Assembly (NCBI GenBank): GCA_963971305.1
Contig: OZ020309.1
Location: 15,865,001 to 15,929,000, forward strand
Origin: Arcuatula senhousia
Lineage: Eukaryota; Mollusca; Bivalvia; Mytilida; Mytilidae
Direction of reading: 5' to 3'
Length of the DNA: 64,000 nucleotides
Positions 29,324 to 38,118 of the stretch are shown piece by piece. How positions within the stretch are numbered: position 1 is the first letter of the stretch; each line of letters begins with the position of its first letter. The translations under genes were made by a program, and so were the position numbers. Under the pieces are notes generated by a model. It saw nothing but the letters and a program-made list of their open reading frames with translations. It ran no database searches and was not told the DNA's origin.

Positions 29324-30345
29324 TCAGTATAGGTCTGTGCCTCTAGGATCCATTATTATATTGGATTCTCTAATTCCCGCTTCCGGTCCATAAAAGTCGG
29401 AAACAAATTTAATGTCCAAGTTTCTCCAGAATTTGTTAAGTCTATTTTTAGAACTGTTTACACTCGGTGACTCGACCACTTCTGCTGGTAGTGAGTTCCA
29501 GCTGTTTACAACCCTCTTGGAGAAGCTTTTTAATCTTCTGTTAGTACGGCAGTGTTTCTTATGTATTTTGTATTTGTGGCCTCTTGTTGTGTTGTTGTTC
29601 GTTAAGGGTAGGATATCGTCTACCTCCACTTTATCTATGTTTTTAATCATTTTGAAAGTTTCTATCATGTCTGCTCTTAATCTTCTATATTGCAGTGATG
29701 GTAATCCCAATTTTACTAGCCTTTCTCCATAGCTCAGGTCTTGGAGTCCTGGTATCAGACGGGTAGCTCGTCTTTGAACATTTTCGATAAGAATGGCTTC
29801 TTTTTTATTTATTACACTCCACACCGTGCTACCATATTCTAAATGTGGTCTAACTATACTTTTGTACAGCTGTGTGAAGGTGTCTTTATTCAGGTATTTA
29901 AATGATCTGTTAATTAGACCTAGTTTCTGATTTGCCTTATTTACTTGCTTATTTATATGTTGTTGAAAGTTTAATTTGTTGTCTATTATGATTCCTAGGT
30001 CCCTTTCTTCTGTTACCTTATTTATTGTAGCATCTTCCATGTTGTATGTTGTGTCGATTCCATCCCCAATGTGCATATGGTTACATTTAGAGTTATTTCG
30101 ACCATTCTACTAGTTTGGTTATATCTTCTTGGAGGGTATCTACATCAGATTGTTGATTGATGGATCTATGAATTTTAGTATCATCTGCAAAGAGTTTACA
30201 GGCACTCTCAAGCGCGTCTGGTAGGTCGTTTATGTAAATAGTAAATAGTATTGGTCCCAGTACACTACCTTGTGGGATTCCACTGCTGACATTTGTCCAA
30301 TCTGAAGCAATAAACTCAATAAAAAAGATATTGGTACCTCTGCTT
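29324..30345 (-). pseudogene. 5'-truncated LINE reverse transcriptase (CR1/Jockey-like)
   Basis: Minus-strand reading begins at about 30345 with SDWTNVSSGIPQGSVLGPIL, then YINDLPDAL and KLFADDTKIH (the FADD catalytic motif). After DITKLVEWSK a small deletion breaks the frame near 30105. The rest (30076-29324) runs on open for 250 codons: MHIGDGI, ERDLGIIID, LYKSIVRPHLEYGSTVWS, ENVQRRATRLIPGL, and near the end SFSKRVVNSWNSLPAEVV. These motifs are the C-terminal half of CR1/Jockey-type ORF2. The element lacks its endonuclease and early RT motifs, so it is a dead copy, though the open tail suggests it is not ancient. Confidence 0.88.
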
Positions 30346-30349
30346 CATT

Positions 30350-31480
30350 CACGAATAGTCAGGTTGGACATGAGGAGTTTAAATAATAATAAATTTCAAA
30401 CTGTTAAACTGCAGTTTAACTGAATCCGGAAATTCTTCTAAGAATAATAAATAGATAATATAAAACCCAGGTTGACTTCAACAAAATGAAAAGCAGTTAA
30501 ATTTCTTGTTGTTTTGTACATTATTTGATTGGAAATTTTTTATGCCATTATCATGATAAATGAAATTTAAAGACTTCTTTAAAAATATCATGTTTTGGTT
30601 GTTGAATTATCTGTTTTATCATTTGAAGGAAAGGACAAGATATGATAAGTGCTAAATTTGGCCCCAAAATTCAGCATTTAAAAAAAAAAACTGAAAATAA
30701 AGGAAACTATTCAAGATCAGATCTTAAATGAACAAAGTATGATAAAATAACAGTATAGTTAACAAAATCTCGTTTGTTTTTTTAATTATTTTTATGAGCA
30801 CTTCAGTGTGAAGGGTGATAACTATAAATCCCGCCATATTTCCAGATGTCAAAATGAAACTTTTCAGGTAAACAAAATTATTTCTCTTTAGAGCTGGAAA
30901 GCGTACCCTTTTTGTTCGCTATTTTTGCTATTGGCGACATGCTCTTGCAAGCTATTTATTATAAGGACTAAAATTTTCCCACAAGTCAGTGGAATTTAGC
31001 CTCAGAAATGAGATGACACCCATAAATTTTAAACAAAACACCCCCTTTTTTTCATTTTGGACAGTTTTGATGAAATATTCAAATATGAATAAGTCTACTA
31101 GGCAGGTTCCATTAAAAAGTGGTGAATTTCAGCTTTTTTTTTATATATAGATGTCCATATTATAGGAAAATATCTTATTTCCATTCAAGCATGGAAGTGA
31201 TGTTGCTTTCATCTGATGACGTCACTTTGCAAAACTATACCTTGCACCCTAAAGTCATGCAAATCTATGTTTGGGTATACACAAGGTGTTGATCTGAAAA
31301 AAAAAGACAAAACCTGCCAATGTTGAGTAGTTTTTGGCGAATTAAACTTTCCACAGAGTTATTTTTGTGGTTAAATATTTGTATTATAAATGATCATTTA
31401 CACAAATTATTGTAGTGGTACTCTGTGTGGCTCATTGTTAAACTTACCCAAAAAACCACTCAAAATTTTCAGGTTTTTTT
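30350..31480. other. Intergenic, no gene recognised
   Basis: AT-rich. A TGACGTCA octamer occurs near 31214. No coding motif. Confidence 0.5.
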
Positions 31481-31990
31481 CATTTCCGATACTAACCCTT
31501 TACAGTTTTATTTTTAACCATACCCCATTCTAACCCTATTTCCAATTTCTAACCCCAACCCTGTCTCTTTTCAGTTCTATTATAGTCCTTACCAAAATTC
31601 TAAATCTAACTCTCTTTGATAATGTTGTCATTTTATTTCTAATCCTAACCCTAACTCTCTTTTCTCTACCCTCTTCAGTTCTATTTTTAGTCCTTATCCA
31701 ATTCTAACTCTAACTATATTTGCCTTTGTTGTCATTGTATTTGTAACCCTTACCCTAATTATCTCTAATCCTTATCCTCTCTCTTTTCAGTTCCTTTTTT
31801 AATCCTTTTCCATAACTCGAATTCTCCTTTGTTGTGTAAAGTATTTATACATGTATTCATGTTCGTACCCTAATTCTTCTGCTATGTAGTCTAACCCTAA
31901 ATTAATGTAGCCCTAACCCTAATCCCTAAACCTAACCTAGAATCTCATCTATTGTGTATTTTAATTTGATCATCGAACTCTAACTCTTCT
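31480..31990 (+). repeat. Degenerate telomere-like (CCCTAA) and ~110-bp tandem repeats
   Basis: Many ctaaccctaa and variant words (near 31639-31660 and 31885-31945) mixed with a repeated ttttcagttctat...agtccttaccaa...tctaactct unit, the ttttcagtt anchor lying near 31568, 31672 and 31786. The hexamer is the complement of the TTAGGG animal telomere repeat. The pattern is an old interstitial array, strongly degraded. Confidence 0.6.
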
Positions 31991-32785
31991 GTGTCTTGTT
32001 TTGCATGTAGTGCTCCTTTTGTTGTTCTTTAAATGTACTTTTTACATTGATTTCGTTCAACCCACAAAGAATCGACTATTGGGGGAAAAGAATTGCAAGC
32101 CCACGATATTGACATAGAAACAAAATCCAATACAAACCTTAAAACACAATAAAATCAAGTTACTCCCCTTAGATTATCACACAAAAAATAAATTAAAAAC
32201 TAGACCTCAAAAGCTTTACAATGACATATTACACGCTTAGTATACAACAAGAAGAAAAAAGTACCACCTTAATTATGGTCAAGCCCTGACTGACCTCTGA
32301 CCACTTCCGACTCAAACATCTCAGAAATAGCATCTACACCTTGCGACCTTTCCAACGATATACAACAACCACATCTTTGATGAGAAATAAGAAATGGTCT
32401 CCTAATGGTCAAGCCCCCAAATACCACTGTCGACCACAAAGAAAACCATCAAAGAGACATTGTCTTACAAAAGACAATGCACCAAACCCGAAAGGAATCG
32501 GTCATGGAATAACTAAGTTACAAGCCTTTTACCACGCGGAATTACCTCCCCTTAATATACCGGAAGCAAAATAGCCAACGAGAGCCATGATGGCCGTCCG
32601 GAAAAGGATATGATGTCCTAGACATGCGCAGAAGATTCAAGATGGCGGACCGAAAGCGGATATGACGTCATAGAGGGCTGCACCATCTTGCACCACCTGA
32701 GAAATAATAACCGTTTCAATCTCTATTACTATTCACGATATTCATCAATAGTTAAAAATATAAATTACAACAAAGTTCCAGACAA
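31991..32785. other. Intergenic, no gene recognised
   Basis: A 77-codon open frame at 32341-32574 shows no recognisable motif. Short pieces rich in tatgacgtcata and aagatggcgg words occur near 32640-32670, as in other dispersed repeats. Confidence 0.5.
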
Positions 32786-32798
32786 ATAAATTTTGCTT

Positions 32799-32840
32799 CG
32801 CCTGACGTGTGTTTCGTCTATTCAAGACCCATCAGAGGCG
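32799..32840 (-). ncRNA. Type I hammerhead ribozyme-like motif
   Basis: Minus-strand order: helix I strand CGCCT, core CTGATGG, helix II GTCT-TGAAT-AGAC, core GAAA, minimal helix III C-ACAC-G, cleavage triplet GTC, helix I return strand AGGCG. Helix I (5 bp), helix II (4 bp) and the A15.1-U16.1 and C-G pairs of helix III are all perfect. The only departure from the CUGANGA core is G for the last A, which should harm cleavage. Short-helix-III type I hammerheads are known from animal Penelope-like and retrozyme-type repeats. Confidence 0.72.
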
Positions 32841-32979
32841 CTTTACAAAACATATGAAACGCCAAAAAATTTATAAATCAAATTATAACATATTTGTTTA
32901 TATTGTTCTTTCTCTAAATGTTGAGCAACATCATCTAGTTCTCGCGCGATGAGCTTTTACTGCGTATTACACTTCACAC

Positions 32980-33103
32980 GATGCGATATAACCTGGCATC
33001 CTGGTCAATATCCTAAGCGGCCTTGGCTTCTGGTCGACCGTATACAGATATATATGAAGTTATGAAGATTTTTACACAGGATTCCAGGTTATATGCGATA
33101 TTT
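32980..33103. repeat. Short inverted-repeat element
   Basis: The left strand atgcgatataacctggcatcc and the reverse complement of caggattccaggttatatgc pair with few mismatches, about 80 bp apart. Probably a tiny MITE or hairpin remnant. Confidence 0.5.
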
Positions 33104-33235
33104 CAAGAATACCCCATTTCACTTATTTTCATTGGCTAACGGTGTGTGATCCGTAGTTGTTTATTCATTTTACTAAATGGTTTTGATTGGTTCACTTTTT
33201 AATACAGTTTTTGATTCGTCGTTATTTTTGGTTTT

Positions 33236-33317
33236 CAGTCTCATTAAAATCCTTCAACGAGCGGACATAGCAAAAAAAAGGGGGAGCGACATTGAAGGTT
33301 TGATTTTAATGAGACTG
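33236..33317. mobile_element. 82-bp miniature inverted-repeat element
   Basis: Begins CAGTCTCATTAAAATC and ends GATTTTAATGAGACTG, a perfect 16-bp terminal inverted repeat, extended inside by CTTCAA/TTGAAG. It is flanked by TTTT on both sides, which is uninformative in this composition. The CAG terminus resembles hAT-type ends. Confidence 0.7.
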
Positions 33318-33381
33318 TTTTGGTTCTCAATATTGATTGGTTAACATATACGTCACAGATAGCATGACGTTCCAAATTTGC

Positions 33382-33407
33382 ATATATATATATATATATA
33401 TATATAT
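33382..33407. repeat. (AT)n microsatellite
   Basis: Thirteen uninterrupted AT units, flanked by direct repeats containing tacgtcat and gcatgacgtt. Confidence 0.95.
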
Positions 33408-33772
33408 TCATACGTCATAGAAGGCTTGACGTTTTAGTTTGCATATTCATACGTCATTGTCCTGTGGCATAGAGCTTTCAAATGAAAGTAATTCAATTTA
33501 GCAGTTTAAAAGAGGAAAAGGTTTCACATCTATGAGCGATATGATGATACCGATATTTATCACACTCGTTAGATATGTGTCAAGAAAGAAACTAGCACTT
33601 TGAAATGCTCGTTTCTTTTATGACAAATATTTAACTCGATGTGATAATTATAGGATAATTAATTCATGTAATTGGGTCGAGTGAATAACCAAAATATGAT
33701 CACGAGTCGGTGAACGCACACATATTTAACGAGTGCGCCGCACACTCCTACCATTGATTATAAAGGCAGTAG

Positions 33773-33786
33773 CCCCCCCCCCCCCC
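33773..33786. repeat. Poly(C) run, 14 nt
   Basis: Preceded by ggcagtag. A run of the same length lies at 38105-38118 after ggaagtag. Confidence 0.95.
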
Positions 33787-34551
33787 ACGGGATTACTTCG
33801 CGTACACTTATTCCACATCTCATTTTCTTCTATTTCCCATACTTTTTACAGGGAGATAATTTATATCGAAATCATAGTAGAATAAAACCGCATGCTTTTG
33901 ATTAAAATAATTTCATGTTGAAACTCTATTTTTTTATTTGGAAGTGACCATTTTATTTTTAAAGGGGGTGAGGGTATGATGAAAATTGAAATAATAAGGC
34001 AGTATATGCAGTTTTTGGCTACAACATAATCAAAATTGATAATATACTTTTCGGAAAATAACAAGAGGCTCTGCAGCAAAGTGTCTGAAAAAAATTGTTC
34101 TGAAACATTGGAACTTAATTGAAAGCAATCTTGTATGCAAAAGAATATTTAAAGTAAAGCCAATCATTGCTTATAGAAGAAATAAAAATATACAAGAAAG
34201 ACTTACAAGAGCAGATAAAATGTAACCAAAGAAAGATAACACATCATTAATATATTATAAAATCGAGAATTAGCAAATCATTGCAAGAAAAAGAAAGTAT
34301 TAATATATCTTAGAAAATGACTATAAAAGTCACAAGCATTGGTAATAAAATCAAAGCTTATCTTAGCTTTATAAAAATATCTTTAATCCAAAGGTTTTGG
34401 AATAGAAAAAGAAAGTATTTATTTATCTTATCTTAGAATAGGACTAAACAATTCATAAGCATTATGAATAAGATTTTAGCTAATCTTAGCTTTTAAAAAC
34501 ATCTTTAATTCCTAATGTTTTGGAATATCTTTGAGGCAGTTAAGGAGCTTT

Positions 34552-34671
34552 CGGTGTATGGTCCAACTTAAGCATTTTGAAGAAACAAATAGTCTTATAA
34601 AATCAAGCTTTGGGATAGCCACTGATGACGCCGGTCCCATGGTTTTATACTAGAATACGGCAGAAACACCG
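34552..34671 (+). ncRNA. Type III hammerhead ribozyme-like motif, copy 1
   Basis: Order: helix III strand CGGTG, cleavage triplet GTA (34556-34558), helix I TGG paired with CCA across a 57-nt loop, core CTGATGA (34622-34628), helix II GCCG/CGGC after a C-A mismatch, core GAAA (34663-34666), helix III return CACCG. Helix III is 6 bp including A15.1-U16.1. Helix I is weak and the pair next to the core is a mismatch, so activity is uncertain. Confidence 0.6.
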
Positions 34672-34730
34672 ATCAAATGAGCTATATAGATTTTGGGTGG
34701 GTTTGGATGATTTAAAATATAACAAATTTA

Positions 34731-35147
34731 GACAGAAAAAGTTGTCATCCTAAAAGCGTTTTGAAAGGATTTATTAAAGGCGAAATAGTGAGAAACATCA
34801 GAAACACGAGCGATGATCGTATTAAAAACGAGATATTGCAATCATTTAAAGATAATCTGTTATGCAGACATTATAAAAACAATGAAATAGACACAATATT
34901 TAGAGATACTGCAGACTTCGAGCGGAATGATTTATTAGTAGATAAGGAAAGAAAAAAGGGAGGAGCTATAGTATTTGTAACAAAATACAACCCATCAATA
35001 AAACAATTAAAACGATCTGTCATAAAACATTGGCATTTACTAGAGGAGAGCAGAATAACTTCAAGTACATTTAATGAAAAACCAATTATAGCTTATAAAA
35101 GACACAAGAATTTACAAGAAAAACTTACAAGAGCTGATAAATTTTGA
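34731..35147 (+). pseudogene. Penelope-like element ORF fragment (after RT palm)
   Basis: An open frame reads KSCHPKSVLKGFIKGEIVRN, then ILQSFKDNLLCRHYKNNE, IVFVTKYNPSIKQLKR, KHWHLLEE, PIIAYKRHKNLQEKLTRADK and a stop. This is the thumb/linker region that follows the RT fingers-palm in Penelope-like elements and related animal retroelements (HP...LK..IKGE, VTKYNPS, and KNLxxxLxRA before the Cys-rich/GIY-YIG part). The RT catalytic YxDD region and the endonuclease are absent. The clade is judged by motif order only. Confidence 0.65.
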
Positions 35148-35363
35148 GATACATCTAAAATATCTGTCATAAAGCATTGACATTTACTAGAGGAAAGCAG
35201 AAACTTCAAGAATACTAGCATTTAATGAAGAGAACAATTATAGACAAAAAAGTCACAAGAATTTGCAAGAAAAAATTACCAAAGCTGATAAATCTTATTT
35301 TACATGTAGCTTTAGTCAAATCATTTGTCAAGTAAAAGATATATAAAAGCATATTGATAATCC

Positions 35364-35452
35364 GGTGTACGGTCCAGTATCATTGATAAGAGCATAAATA
35401 AGTGGAGACCGCTGACGATCCCCGCCACTTTAAAAATAAGGGGTGAAACACC
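35364..35452 (+). ncRNA. Type III hammerhead ribozyme-like motif, copy 2
   Basis: Order: helix III strand GGTG, triplet GTA (35367-35369), helix I CGGTC paired with GACCG across a 32-nt loop, core CTGACGA (35412-35418; the fifth position is free in the consensus), helix II CCCC/GGGG after a U-U mismatch, core GAAA (35445-35448), helix III return CACC. Helices I and III are 5 bp each and perfect, and the core is full consensus. This is the best of the five hammerhead-like motifs in the window. Confidence 0.75.
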
Positions 35453-35805
35453 AAATGATAAAATAATCAAAAGTATAAAGAAAGTAAAAGATAAGAATAT
35501 ATATCTAATCAAATAAAAATTTGAAATTTATAGCGATCTTTAATATATAATATCCTACAGTATTGACCTGAGTGGGTTTAGGTAACTTTTACTCATACAT
35601 GTCATATTAAACCATCCTACAGTGTTTCAAATCATTGTTGCTATATATTAATATGGACTTTTTTCAATATCAATTTATTCTTGATAAAGCATCTCTTTCT
35701 GATGGTTAAAACATTATACACTGTGTAATGTTACATAAATCAAAGCACGCTAAGCCCTGTTTAAATTTGTAACCGTTAGAAAGATATGACGACTTAATCA
35801 TATCA

Positions 35806-35862
35806 ATATGTGGATCGTGTCTTTCTGGCACATATTCCATATTCTTTCGTTTTTAATATTAT
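35806..35862 (-). repeat. End fragment of the 310-bp palindromic element
   Basis: The reverse complement reads taaaaacgaaagaatatgg, then atgtgccagaaagacacgatccac, matching the left end of the copies at 10388 and 41474. Confidence 0.7.
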
Positions 35863-36269
35863 ATTTATTTTAAGACATACATTTCCTTTGCTCTATCTGT
35901 GAGCTTGAAGTTTTAAAAGGCGTCCTGACTTCTTCATATTCCACTTCAGAGTCTGAAAATGAAATGCAAATTTTTTTTTGCTGAATGAATGTATATGTAT
36001 ATGGATGACATTAAATTGACGTTTAACGAAGAGATTTCAAGAGAGAAATACAAAAAACTGCTTTTGACTGATTCATATTTTGTAACTATAGCTTATTTAA
36101 CATCATATAATCATGATAATAGTATATTTTATGTCTTTGTGTATTGCAAGACTTTAACTCCGGAAACCGGGAATTTTAACTAACACTGATATTGAAAATG
36201 AAATAAGAAATATCAAACAGTTTGTTTCTAATATTCAGGAACATGCATTTAAAGACACATCTAATTGAA

Positions 36270-36605
36270 CATTATTAATGTTTTCTTACCCCCTTTCTCA
36301 GTTACAGTTTGTACTGTTGTCACAGGTGCCAATGCCTTTGACGTGGTATCTACTCCTCCGGTTATTCCATTCAACGCCGTCGGTCCAATAATACTAAGAA
36401 TTACCTGCTCTGTCTCGTCAGGCATTGAATTTTTCTCTAGGGGTCCTCCACCGGTCTTGTTAAATGACTTTCTTATTTCTGAATTTTTCTTCTTTGCTTC
36501 ACTTTTTAGATAGGTCCATTTTCTACGTATTTCATCTTTGGTTCTTTTGACACTCGACATGGCATTTACCTCTTCCAAAATCTGTCCCCAAGCCCTCTCT
36601 GGCAA
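36270..36605 (-). pseudogene. Myb/SANT-like DNA-binding exon (NAIF1-like, Harbinger-derived), fragment
   Basis: The frame reads PERAWGQILEEVNAM, SVKRTKDEIRRKWTYLKSEA, then NKTGGGPLEKNSMPDETEQV and ILSIIGPTALNGITGGVDT. The Trp-rich helix-turn-helix, the KRT..E.R.KW..LKS motif and the TGGGP / LSIIGPTA..G linker match nuclear apoptosis-inducing factor 1-like proteins, which descend from the Myb-like protein of PIF/Harbinger transposons. The first helix of the domain (usually about 50 residues) is missing upstream. The 3' end has a good donor (GGG followed by GTAAG near 36286), so this may have been an exon. No DDE transposase lies nearby. Most likely a truncated transposon gene. Confidence 0.7.
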
Positions 36606-36609
36606 TATG

Positions 36610-38104
36610 GGTATCCGTATTATTGAAGCTTGAGAACAGCACAGATTTCCTACTATTTAGTATGTTAGTATTAAGAAAATTGCGAAAAAACTTACCCTGT
36701 TACTTAGTATATCAGCGTATATAGTATATCATACCCTGTTATGCCCAATCAAAATATTTTGATTGCAGTTTAAAGTTATAAATTCATGTCTATTTTATAC
36801 AACTGATGAAACTCATTGATTTCACGTATTTGTAGCCCTGTTGGTAACGGCTGGGCTCAATTTCTTACCATGTTCTACCCCTTGAAGCCTGAAAAAAAAC
36901 CAGAACCTTTACTATGGCACAATCATACCATTGAAAATATATACTAGGCAAATAAAAAGTTACTTTTGATAAAATTTTAATAATAAACGAACAGTTGTAA
37001 CTTCCATTGAATAAACGTATCTTTGGTCATACTGAAGAGACGAAAATCCAGTATACCTAATTTTGAATTGAATTTAACATCTCTTTAAGTTTTTACCAAT
37101 ATATTGTAGAAAATCAAGTTTTCAAAGCGTTATCGTTCCTGACTAACCATTCATTTTGCATATCTGACAGCATTTTGATGCATGAATTTGAAGTTGAATT
37201 CTGTACTTAGGGATACTTAACAACATGTTAAACTATAGGGATGGGATATTTTGCATTTGCTTCCGGTGGGTTTTGGTTATTTCTGAAAACGTTGTTCGTT
37301 TAAATTTAAAATGGCAAAATGTTGATAATAACAACATTTCTGTTAAAATTTGAACCTTTGTTTAAAAAGGGCGCTTCTAACTAAACATTGTCAATTTTAG
37401 TCATGATACAACTCATTAACGTCATAACGCCAAAGAAACGTTAATTAGAGGACGTCTTTTTTAAACAATGACGTCATCTTGGCGTGACCCCGTATGTACA
37501 GTGTTTATGATACTCGATTGAAATTTTATCAATTAACACGAGTTAATGTTTTTGGACAGTTTACAAAGCGATTACGAAGAAAAATAAAGCGGTTACTACG
37601 CCTGATCTAAACTCGCGTTGGTTATGGCATTCTGCCACTTCTGGTCCTACCATTTTTTGTACTGCTATCTCTGACATGAGTCTCTGAACAATGGACAGTT
37701 GTTCTTAAGTCTTTTAAATGATTTATCACCTGCATTTTGGTCATTCCTGTATCCGACACGAAAATAGAGAAGTTCTCCTTATTTAAACGTTAACGTAAAA
37801 ATCTGACTTACATTTTTTCAACTTTTAAGTTCGACCTTTTGTTAACCGTGATATTTGTTACATTTAACGAGCACAATCACTAGCCTCATTGATTTTTTTT
37901 GTCATGTTGAACTTAAAAATTTGCAATTTTGGTCAAAATTAAAAAATGACGTTACTTTCAAATCCACCTTCAATACGCAAATTTGACAGAAAAACCCGTT
38001 TATTTCTTACTCTTTACATTATAAATGAAAACAAAATATGTTTCGAAAAAATCTTAAAAGAAAACCGGTGTAACGTTTCTTATTTGGCCTAGTATAGGAA
38101 GTAG
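36610..38104. other. Intergenic, no gene recognised
   Basis: AT-rich. A splice-donor-like cttaccctg occurs on the minus strand near 36692, but no coding exon upstream of it. TGACGTCA near 37468. Confidence 0.5.
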
Positions 38105-38118
38105 CCCCCCCCCCCCCC
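38105..38118. repeat. Poly(C) run, 14 nt
   Basis: Preceded by ggaagtag, similar to the context at 33773. Confidence 0.95.

Larger units (their letters stand above)
34040..35460 (+). mobile_element. Tandem cluster of Penelope-like retroelement fragments with hammerhead motifs
   Basis: Three copies of one RT-to-endonuclease linker lie in tandem: 34095-34231 (HWNLIE...IIAYRRNKNIQERLTRA), 34731-35147 (longest), and 35164-35300 (decayed). Hammerhead-like motifs follow or separate them at 34552-34671 and 35364-35452, about 812 bp apart. A ~125-bp direct duplication sits at 34283-34530. Penelope-like elements are known to form partial tandem copies with pseudo-LTRs that carry hammerhead ribozymes, and this layout fits. 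No intact RT or GIY-YIG domain is present. Confidence 0.7.

Noticed and set aside
29412..29732. 106-codon plus-strand frame
   Set aside because: Antisense shadow of the LINE RT frame.
31208..31221. TGACGTCA near 31214 (also 32664 and 37468) as regulatory sites
   Set aside because: No gene nearby; they occur within dispersed repeat-like sequence.
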